From assembly GCF_004341515.1 (NCBI RefSeq), contig NZ_SLZF01000001.1, positions 124,001 through 188,000 on the forward strand: a stretch of DNA of 64,000 nucleotides. Direction: 5' to 3'. Below, piece after piece: positions 57,274 to 64,000 of this stretch. This DNA is from Allobosea sp. BK604 (lineage in GTDB: Bacteria; Pseudomonadota; Alphaproteobacteria; Rhizobiales; Beijerinckiaceae). The notes beneath the pieces were generated by a model that saw only the letters and a program-made list of their open reading frames with translations, searched no databases and had not been told where the DNA came from. The translations under genes were made by a program, and so were the position numbers. Each line of letters starts with the position of its first letter. The first letter of the stretch is position 1.

Positions 57274-58578
57274 TCACCACTCCGTTGCTTCCAGCTCACG
57301 CCGAAGTGAAACGATCGGCTGCGCCTCGTCGAGTTCGACATCCGCGCCGGTCACCACCTGCCCTTGCGCCACATCGCGCACGAGCGTCACGCCATGCGCC
57401 AGGCCGATCGGCAGGCCGCCCACCGCCTTGCTGGCCTGTGCCGGCATCAAGCGGCCATAGACCGTGTAGCCGCCCTCGCCGTCGAGCGTCTCGCCTGCCT
57501 TGAGGTCGCGCTTGGCGGTCGCGACCGCGTCGCCCCGCCAGTAGCGTGTCGCGCCGGTCGGCTCGCCGCGAAGCGCCGCATTCAGCACCGAGATCGAAAG
57601 TTCGAGCCCGATCAGGTGGAAGGGCTTGTACATCGAGGCATATTGCCCGGTTGAATCGGTCGGCAGCCCATATTGCCTGAAGCAGGCGGCGGCATAGTCG
57701 TTCGGTGCCTTGAGCACGACATAGACGCCCCAACGCAGGTCGCGGAAGACCGGCCTGCCATCGCGCTCCAGCGAGGACACGACCTCGACCATCCCATCCC
57801 GCTCGAGATGCCCGCCGACCGCCTTCGGCCTGAGCACATGGGCGAGATCGTCGACACCGCAGGGCGGGAAGCCGAGGCCGGCCTCCGGCACGTCGAGCCC
57901 GCAGGCATTGGCGATCGCCGCCATCTCGATCGCGGATTTGGTGCCGTCGAGGAAGGAGTTGAACATCTGCGGGTTCATCCCTGCCGCCCGCGCCGCCTCG
58001 GGCGTAAGCCCGTAATGGGTCCAGACATCGTCAGGCGTGACGCGATGATAGGCCGGCACATACTTGGTGCCCTTGCCCGCGGCCGCAACAGTGAAGCCCG
58101 TGGCGCGAGCCCAGTCGACCATCTCGGCGACGAGCGCGGGCTGATCGCCATAGGCCATCGAATAGACCACGCCGGCAGCGCGCGCCTTGGCGGCGAGCAC
58201 GGGGCCGACGAGCACGTCGGCCTCGACATTGACCATGACGACATGCTTGCCGGCTGTGATCGCGGCGAGCGCGTGGTGCGCCCCCGCGGCCGGATGGCCG
58301 GTCGCCTCGATCACCACCTCGACACCGTCGAGCGAGGCGGCCTCGACGCCATCGGCGATGAAGCGCGTCGCGGCGATCCGCGCCTCGTCCCAGCCGACCT
58401 GGCGGCAGGCATGCTTCGCCCGCTCCGGGTCGAGATCGGCGATGACTGCCACCTCGAGCCCTTTGATATGCGGCACTTGCGACAGGAACATCGAGCCGAA
58501 CTTGCCGGCTCCGATCAGGGCGACACGCACGGGCCGCCCGGCCTCAACCCGGGCAGCGAGATGAGGCATCAGGTTCAT
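57274..58578 (-). CDS. NAD(P)-binding oxidoreductase with C-terminal SAF domain
   Basis: The 434-residue protein has a Rossmann domain (RVALIGAGKFGSMFLSQVPH, with GAGKFG at 23-28), VEVVIEATGHPAAGAHHAL, KHVVMVNVEADVLVGPVLA and YSMAYGDQPAL, resembling homoserine dehydrogenase. It ends in an SAF-like domain (RDVAQGQVVTGADVELDE). Such fusions are often annotated as FlgA-like or as oxidoreductases of sugar-acid catabolism; the substrate is unknown. GGAG lies nine bases before ATG 58578. The downstream PQQ dehydrogenase gene is close on the same strand. Confidence 0.82.
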   Translation of the reverse strand: MNLMPHLAARVEAGRPVRVALIGAGKFGSMFLSQVPHIKGLEVAVIADLDPERAKHACRQVGWDEARIAATRFIADGVEAASLDGVEVVIEATGHPAAGAHHALAAITAGKHVVMVNVEADVLVGPVLAAKARAAGVVYSMAYGDQPALVAEMVDWARATGFTVAAAGKGTKYVPAYHRVTPDDVWTHYGLTPEAARAAGMNPQMFNSFLDGTKSAIEMAAIANACGLDVPEAGLGFPPCGVDDLAHVLRPKAVGGHLERDGMVEVVSSLERDGRPVFRDLRWGVYVVLKAPNDYAAACFRQYGLPTDSTGQYASMYKPFHLIGLELSISVLNAALRGEPTGATRYWRGDAVATAKRDLKAGETLDGEGGYTVYGRLMPAQASKAVGGLPIGLAHGVTLVRDVAQGQVVTGADVELDEAQPIVSLRRELEATEW

Positions 58579-58615
58579 GGCGGGGACTCCAGGCTTCAAC
58601 CAGTCAGTCGGGACA

Positions 58616-58721
58616 CACCGTCATCCCGGCTGGAGCGAAGTGGAGCGCGGGGGATCCATCGCAGCGCGGAGTTCCCGATGATGGATCGACGCAGCTCCGG
58701 CGCTTGTCCAGTGTGACGGTG
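58616..58721. repeat. Imperfect inverted repeat (~106 bp)
   Basis: CACCGTCA (58616-58623) and TGACGGTG (58714-58721) are the ends, with GATCCATC (58653-58660) and GATGGATC (58680-58687) inside. It lies in the gap between the SAF-domain oxidoreductase gene and the TctC-type gene and joins the type B repeat copy 3. Confidence 0.6.
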
Positions 58722-58731
58722 GAACGCCTTA

Positions 58732-58783
58732 GAAAACAAGAAGCTAGATCATCGGACCGGATACGACATCCGGTCCGATGATC
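58732..58783. repeat. Bipartite palindromic repeat, type B, copy 3 (right half)
   Basis: Linker gaaaacaagaagcta is followed by GATCATCGGACCGGAT (58747-58762), loop ACGAC, and its perfect complement (58768-58783), 16 base pairs. The left hairpin is absent. Confidence 0.82.
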
Positions 58784-58787
58784 GAGG

Positions 58788-59762
58788 TCACTCCGCCTTC
58801 ACGCCGGCATCTGCGATGATCTGCTTCCAGGTTGCGATTTCCTGGAGGTGATAGGGCTTGAAGGCCGCCGGATCGCGCACCTTCAGCGTGAAGCCGAGAT
58901 TGAGGATCGACTTGGTGATCTCCGGCTTGGCGAGCGAGGCGATGATCGCCTTCGAGAGCTGGTCGAGGATCGGCTGCGGCGTCGCGACCGGGGCGAAGAA
59001 GGCCGCCCAGGAATCCGCGTCGGCATTGGTGACGCCCTGCTCGCGCAGGGTCGGGATCTGCTTGGCGTAGGGGTTGCGCTCCGGGCTCGCGATCGCCAGC
59101 GCTCGCAGCGAGCCGGCATTGATCTGCTCGAGCACGCTCGGCAGCGTCGAGTTGGCGATGTCGATGCGCCCGCCGATGATCTCCTGCACCAGCGGCGCCG
59201 CGCCGCGGAAGGGCACATGCGTCATCTTGATGCCGGTGCGCTGCATGAACAGCTCCATGGCGAGATGCGAGCCGGAGCCGATGCCCGTCGAGCCGTAGTT
59301 CAGCTTCTCCGGATCGGCCTTGGCCAGCGCGATCAGCTCCGAGATGTTCTTCGCCGGCAAATCATTGCGCACCACAAAGGCATGCTCGAAGGCGCCGACG
59401 CCGGCGAGCGGCGCGAAATCCTTGACCGCGTCATAGCCCGGCTCCTTCAACAGGAACATGTTGTTGCCATGCGTCTGGTTGTTGCCGAACACGATCGTGT
59501 AGCCATCGGCGGCGCCATGGGCGACGGCGCGCGTGCCGACCGCACCCGAAGCGCCGGCGCGGTTCTCGACCAGCACGTTCTGGCCGATCGAGGTCGAAAG
59601 GTCCTGCGCCACGAAACGGGCGATCGCGTCGGTCGGGCCGCCGGCCGGATAGGGCACGACCAGGCTGATCGGCTTTGTCGGAAAGCTCTGCGCCCGCGCG
59701 ATGGCCGGAGCGAAGACGGCGCCGGCGACGAGGCCGAGCGTGGAACGGCGGGTGATCGACAT
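58788..59762 (-). CDS. Tripartite tricarboxylate transporter substrate-binding protein (Bug/TctC family)
   Basis: The 324-residue protein has a twin-arginine-like signal (MSITRRSTLGLVAGAVFAPAIARA) and the Bug pattern: PTKPISLVVPYPAGGPTDAIARFVAQDLS, VLVENRAGASGAVGTRAVA, DGYTIVFGNNQTHGNN, YGSTGIGSGSHLAMELF and HVPFRGAAPLVQEIIGGRID. It binds carboxylates in the periplasm. The membrane subunits TctA and TctB are not adjacent, which is common for this family. Together with the SAF-domain oxidoreductase it may serve organic acid use. Confidence 0.93.
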   Translation of the reverse strand: MSITRRSTLGLVAGAVFAPAIARAQSFPTKPISLVVPYPAGGPTDAIARFVAQDLSTSIGQNVLVENRAGASGAVGTRAVAHGAADGYTIVFGNNQTHGNNMFLLKEPGYDAVKDFAPLAGVGAFEHAFVVRNDLPAKNISELIALAKADPEKLNYGSTGIGSGSHLAMELFMQRTGIKMTHVPFRGAAPLVQEIIGGRIDIANSTLPSVLEQINAGSLRALAIASPERNPYAKQIPTLREQGVTNADADSWAAFFAPVATPQPILDQLSKAIIASLAKPEITKSILNLGFTLKVRDPAAFKPYHLQEIATWKQIIADAGVKAE

Positions 59763-59903
59763 GAAATTCCTCCCAGCGGCCCGATTTGGGGAACGGACTT
59801 GGCGGGACCATTACGAGCAAAGGCGTCATGCGTCCAGCGCCGGCTATGGCCATCAATGTCGCGCTAGCCTTGAATTAGCGACAAAGCAGGGAGGTGTGCC
59901 GTC

Positions 59904-60716
59904 ATGAGCATCCGCATCGAGCGTAGCGGCAAGATCGCGACCGTGATCCATAGCCGCCCCGAAGCGCGCAACGCCATGGATCCGGAGAGTGCGATTGCGC
60001 TGACCGAGGCGTTCCAGCAGCTCGACGCCGATCCCGAGACCCATGCGATCGTCTTCTGGGGCGAAGGCGGCGCCTTCTGCGCCGGCTGGGACCTGAAATA
60101 CGCACAGGCCTTCACCGATCCCCAGCGCTTCCGCGAGGAGATCGTCGAGGGCCTCGGCTTTCCCGCGGACGGCGGCCCGCTCCCGCGCGGGCCGATGGGC
60201 CCCTCGCGGCTGGAGATGTCGAAACCGCTCATCGCCGCCGTCGAGGGGCCGGCCGTCGCCGGCGGCATGGAGCTCGCGCTTTGGTGCGATATCCGTGTCA
60301 TGGCGGAGGACGCTTATTTCGGCGTCTACTGCCGGCGCTGGGGCATCCCTTTGATCGATGGCGGCACGGTGCGCCTGCCCCGCCTCGTCGGCCAGGGCCG
60401 CGCGCTCGAGATCATCATGACCGGCCGCAAGGTGCCGGCCGAGGAAGCCCTGCGCATTGGCCTGTGCGAGACGCTCGTACCGAAGGGCGAGGCGCGCGCT
60501 GCCGCCGAGGCGATGGCACAGGAGATCGCCCGTTTCCCGCAGGGCGCGATGCTCGCCGACCGCCGCAGCGCCATTGCCGGTCATCGGCTCCCGGTTCGCG
60601 ATGCACTGGCGCGAGAATGGGCCGGCGGTGTCCAGACGATCGCGACCGAGGGCGCGGCGGGCGCCGGCCGCTTTGCCTCGGGCAAGGGCCGCGGCGGCGA
60701 TTTCGGCGACATTTAG
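59904..60716 (+). CDS. Enoyl-CoA hydratase/isomerase family protein (crotonase fold)
   Basis: The 270-residue protein has IATVIHSRPEARNAMDPESA, FWGEGGAFCAGWDLKYAQ (first oxyanion-hole block), KPLIAAVEGPAVAGGMELALWCDIRVMAEDAYFG (second block) and WGIPLIDGGTVRLPRLVG. The crotonase scaffold is intact, but the usual catalytic glutamates are not obvious, so the reaction (hydration, isomerisation or hydrolysis of a CoA thioester) is open. GGGAGGTG precedes the ATG at 59904. Its TAG stop lies in a short palindrome. Confidence 0.9.
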   Translation: MSIRIERSGKIATVIHSRPEARNAMDPESAIALTEAFQQLDADPETHAIVFWGEGGAFCAGWDLKYAQAFTDPQRFREEIVEGLGFPADGGPLPRGPMGPSRLEMSKPLIAAVEGPAVAGGMELALWCDIRVMAEDAYFGVYCRRWGIPLIDGGTVRLPRLVGQGRALEIIMTGRKVPAEEALRIGLCETLVPKGEARAAAEAMAQEIARFPQGAMLADRRSAIAGHRLPVRDALAREWAGGVQTIATEGAAGAGRFASGKGRGGDFGDI

Positions 60717-60734
60717 AGCATTTCCGAATGCTCT
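60715..60734. terminator. Bidirectional hairpin spanning two convergent stop codons
   Basis: AGAGCATTTCCGAATGCTCT is a perfect 8-bp stem with a TCCG loop. It overlaps the crotonase stop (TAG 60714-60716) and the YaiI stop (60733-60735). It looks like the reduced core of the type A repeat hairpin. Confidence 0.6.
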
Positions 60735-61224
60735 AGCCTGAAAAACCAGCCCGCTTCAGCCGCTGGATCGCCAGGTCCAGCGCCTGCAGGAAGGCCGAAC
60801 GATCCTTCTGCGAAAACGGCTTCGGGCCGCCGGTCACCGCGCCGGCTGCCCGCAGGTCCTCCATCATGTCGCGCGTCGCCAGCGCCATGCCGATCGAGGC
60901 CTCGGTGAAGGGCTTGCCTGTCGGCCCGATGACGTCGGCACCGGCCTTGATGCAGCGATCGGCCAGCGGGATATCGGCGGTGATCACGATCGAGCCGCGC
61001 CCCACCCGCTCGGCGATCCAGTCATCGGCCGCATCGAACCCGTCGGAGACGATGATGCGCTCGATCCAGCTCTCGCGCGGCACGTTGAGAAAGCTGTTGG
61101 AGACGACGAAGACCTTGAGCCGGTGCCGCTCGGCCACCCGGTAGATCTCGGGCTTCACCGGGCAGGCATCGGCGTCGACATAGATCGCGATCGTCTTGCG
61201 CTCGTCCTTGGGCTCTTCGCTCAT
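60733..61224 (-). CDS. YaiI/YqxD family protein (DUF188)
   Basis: The 163-residue protein begins [23 protein letters not shown] and has [46 protein letters not shown] and [23 protein letters not shown], the DUF188 pattern. The acidic cluster DADACP resembles a PIN-like nuclease centre, but activity is not established. The ATG at 61224 begins a short polar tail before the fold. Confidence 0.92.
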   Translation of the reverse strand: MSEEPKDERKTIAIYVDADACPVKPEIYRVAERHRLKVFVVSNSFLNVPRESWIERIIVSDGFDAADDWIAERVGRGSIVITADIPLADRCIKAGADVIGPTGKPFTEASIGMALATRDMMEDLRAAGAVTGGPKPFSQKDRSAFLQALDLAIQRLKRAGFSG

Positions 61225-61353
61225 GCGCCGGCCATCGCAGGGATGCGGGCTGCGCGCAAGCAGCCTTTATGCCGGCCTTATGCGCCGCGCCATCTTCCGC
61301 ATGGCGAGCTTACCGGGGCCAGACCTACATCTCCGGCATCGATGGAGGTCGAT

Positions 61354-61539
61354 ATGACGATTGATGTCACCCACGCCTATCCCAGCCACCAGCGCCGCGC
61401 CCGCGCCGTCTATCGCAGCGTTGCGAACAAGCGGCCGCAGGTCGGAATCCTGGCGGCGGAACTGGCCGTGCTGGCGCTGATGATGCTGATTGCGGCCGGC
61501 CTGGTCGCCCTGCGCACCTGGCTGATGATGCCGAACTGA
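61354..61539 (+). CDS. Small single-pass membrane protein
   Basis: The 61-residue product has a basic cytoplasmic N-terminus (HQRRARAVYRSVANKRP) and one hydrophobic helix (ILAAELAVLALMMLIAAGLVAL) before RTWLMMPN. GGAGG lies four bases before the ATG at 61354, a strong site. No family is recognised. It precedes another small gene by 11 bases, so they may be co-transcribed. Confidence 0.6.
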   Translation: MTIDVTHAYPSHQRRARAVYRSVANKRPQVGILAAELAVLALMMLIAAGLVALRTWLMMPN

Positions 61540-61550
61540 GTGTCGCCATC

Positions 61551-61784
61551 ATGGGCCAAGCCATGCCTCTCCAGTCGCAATCCGATAACACCAGCCACCT
61601 GTTCCTTGTCGGCCAGTCGAAGAGCGGCTTCTGGGTCGCGCGCGATCTCGAAGGCCAGTCGGAGGGCATCTTCCGCGACAAGAAGGATGCAGTCCGCTTC
61701 GCCCTGTTCGAGGGCGGCCACCCCAATGCTGTGATGCTCTCGCCCAACGCGGTCGAGCCCAGCTTTGGTCAGGGAGTACGCTGA
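61551..61784 (+). CDS. Small hypothetical protein (DUF2188-like)
   Basis: The 77-residue product reads HLFLVGQSKSGFWVARDLEGQSEGIFRDKKDAVRFALFEGGHPNAVMLSP. The pattern of a beta hairpin (G-W-V-arginine), then a KKDAVRFA helix, resembles DUF2188-type small proteins common in Hyphomicrobiales. Its function is unknown. A second in-frame ATG at 61563 is an alternative start. Confidence 0.6.
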   Translation: MGQAMPLQSQSDNTSHLFLVGQSKSGFWVARDLEGQSEGIFRDKKDAVRFALFEGGHPNAVMLSPNAVEPSFGQGVR

Positions 61785-61805
61785 ATTCTCGCACGTGTAG
61801 ACCAT

Positions 61806-62069
61806 ATGCAGACGGTTTCGGCCGGGCGCGAGCCCGGCCGATTGCGTGCTGGCGAGGAGCGCAGGCTGGACCGCGCGCTTTTTGCCGTTTTCGTCGAGGC
61901 TGCCGGGGCGCTGGTCGATCAGCTCGTCGCTGTTGGCATCGAGGACCCCGCCGATATCGCGCGCCGCCTCAACCGCCGCGGTTTCCCCTGCTGGGGCCGT
62001 GCGCGCTGGAGCGCCGGCCTCGTCACGATGGTCCAGCGCCGCCGCGCCTGGCTGGCTGAACGTGGCTAA
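61806..62069 (+). CDS. Small hypothetical protein
   Basis: The 87-residue product is Arg/Ala-rich with a helix-turn-helix-like end (DPADIARRLNRRGFPCWGRARWSAGLVTMVQRRRAWL) similar to tails of resolvase-family recombinases. There is no clear ribosome-binding site before the ATG at 61806, so the start and even the gene are uncertain. Its TAA stop overlaps the TAG stop of the convergent gene by three bases. Confidence 0.4.
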   Translation: MQTVSAGREPGRLRAGEERRLDRALFAVFVEAAGALVDQLVAVGIEDPADIARRLNRRGFPCWGRARWSAGLVTMVQRRRAWLAERG

Positions 62070-62983
62070 GGCTTCGTCGAGCCGGAGCCGCGCATCGCTC
62101 GCTCCACATCTTCACGGATATTGTTCATCGAGAACGGCCGCGACGGCTTCGCCGCCTTGACCGCCTGCACATCCAGCCAGGCCGGGCGGCGCGGGCAGAG
62201 CGAGCTCATCTCATGCACCGACTCCGCCGGAAGCGGCGGACGCCGCACCCATTCGGAATCGGAGGAGCGGTGGCTCCAGGCAGCCTCGACATAGTCGATC
62301 TTTTCCTGGACCGCGCCGGTACTCATGTCGTCCGGATACTTCAGCGCCGGATCGGCGAGCAGGATCGTCACCTCGGCGATGGCGTAGAGCCCGCTCGGCA
62401 GATTGGTCCGTCCGCTGTCCCAGTTCCAGCTGCGCCGACTGCTGGTGAACAGGGCCGGCCCGGAAAAGCCGATCTCGCGCTCGTCGAGCGCATAGGTGAA
62501 GCGCTCCGCCCGGCGCGTTTTCGGCGCCCCGTCCGGCACCATGCGGAAGCCCGGCGAGCTGAGATCGACGCGCATCGGCTGCTCGGGCGCCTCGGTCGCC
62601 TGCGCAAGCAGCACCGCCTTGTTGGCGCGCATCAGCGCATGCATCGCCATGATCCGGCCGATCATGTCCGGGCCGGCGACCTGCTGGATCGCGTCGATCC
62701 GCTCCTTCAGCGAGCGGCGCAGGCAGGAGGCGGGATCGTCGACCTTGCCGCAGCCCTCCCCGCCGCGACCGCCGTCCTTCTGCACCCGCGTAATGAGAGC
62801 CCGGAATGCCGCCTGATCATAGGAGCCGAGTGCGCAGGTCTCGACCTGCTCAGGCCGGTTGCTGGCGGAGGTGACATGACGATACCAGAGTGCGCGACCG
62901 GCGCCATAGGCGAAGCACAGCGCGAGAAAGACGCTCGGGATCAGGCCCCAGCGGTGTTTCCAGACCCAGCTCTCCTCGGCCAC
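62066..62983 (-). CDS. Membrane-anchored hypothetical protein
   Basis: The 305-residue product has one hydrophobic segment near the start (WGLIPSVFLALCFAYGAGRALWY), so it is anchored in the inner membrane with the rest outside. The body contains four cysteines in the first 120 residues (ETCALG, GEGCGKVDDPASCLRR), a helical LKERIDAIQQVAGPDMIGRIMAMHALMRA and a region of tryptophans. The GTG at 62983 with GGGAG eight bases upstream is preferred over upstream starts. No family is recognised. Confidence 0.65.
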   Translation of the reverse strand: MAEESWVWKHRWGLIPSVFLALCFAYGAGRALWYRHVTSASNRPEQVETCALGSYDQAAFRALITRVQKDGGRGGEGCGKVDDPASCLRRSLKERIDAIQQVAGPDMIGRIMAMHALMRANKAVLLAQATEAPEQPMRVDLSSPGFRMVPDGAPKTRRAERFTYALDEREIGFSGPALFTSSRRSWNWDSGRTNLPSGLYAIAEVTILLADPALKYPDDMSTGAVQEKIDYVEAAWSHRSSDSEWVRRPPLPAESVHEMSSLCPRRPAWLDVQAVKAAKPSRPFSMNNIREDVERAMRGSGSTKP

Positions 62984-63048
62984 GAACGGATCTCCCGCGC
63001 CAAGAGCGGCCCGACGACACCATAAATTCGCTTCGCTTCTGCGAATGA

Positions 63049-64000
<952 letters not shown>

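Overview
The window is high-GC DNA with tightly packed genes, many GTG/TTG starts and dispersed bipartite palindromic repeats. Housekeeping genes (rpoD, dnaG, carA, carB, greA, trxB, leuB, an aspartate-type aminotransferase) read as an alphaproteobacterium of the order Hyphomicrobiales, probably near Bosea/Methylobacteriaceae. That placement is inferred from protein style and repeats only; no rRNA or tRNA gene was seen. The region looks chromosomal.

Layout. 1-9 kb: end of a methyltransferase gene, a Nudix hydrolase, an SMP-30-like exported lactonase, an MFS carrier, a PanE-like reductase, a PAS-EAL phosphodiesterase, an HlyU-like protein, and a LysE exporter/YjbQ pair. 9-16.4 kb: rpoD, dnaG, a YqeY-like protein, carA and a NIPSNAP protein. 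16.3-20.5 kb: a TyrA-like dehydrogenase preceded by a probable leaderless Tyr-Tyr leader peptide and an attenuator-like fold, a LysR/EamA divergent pair, and a DUF1697/GNAT overlapping pair.

20.5-27.5 kb is the most unusual block. It is a two-gene module (DUF2169 protein plus an unrecognised ~520-560 residue protein with two hydrophobic helices and a VgrG-like beta tail), present twice in tandem and followed by a DUF4280 PAAR-like protein. Palindromic repeats lie before it, inside module 1 and before the PAAR gene. It resembles a type VI secretion spike/cargo cassette, but no core T6SS gene or vgrG is in the window.

27.5-39.4 kb: cyclopropane-fatty-acid synthase, PilZ protein, methyltransferase, GtrA protein, amidohydrolase, an ArsR/MFS divergent pair sharing two near-identical 16-bp operator candidates, carB-greA (17.7 kb from carA), and three tandem paralogous small exported proteins. 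39.4-46.6 kb: AsnC regulator, ELM1-family protein, trxB with a clear terminator, a LysR gene with a clear terminator, a strong sRNA candidate with an anti-Shine-Dalgarno loop, ogt, msrP and leuB.

46.9-50.1 kb: a GMC dehydrogenase, its subunit-3 partner and a c-type cytochrome form a probable periplasmic dehydrogenase chain (with a glyoxalase-fold gene between). 50.2-64 kb: RHH protein, orphan peptide-type binding protein, RidA, lytic transglycosylase, small membrane and exported proteins, PQQ-type sugar dehydrogenase, SAF-domain oxidoreductase, TctC-type binding protein, crotonase, YaiI protein, several small hypotheticals, and the 5' part of an aminotransferase gene running off the end.
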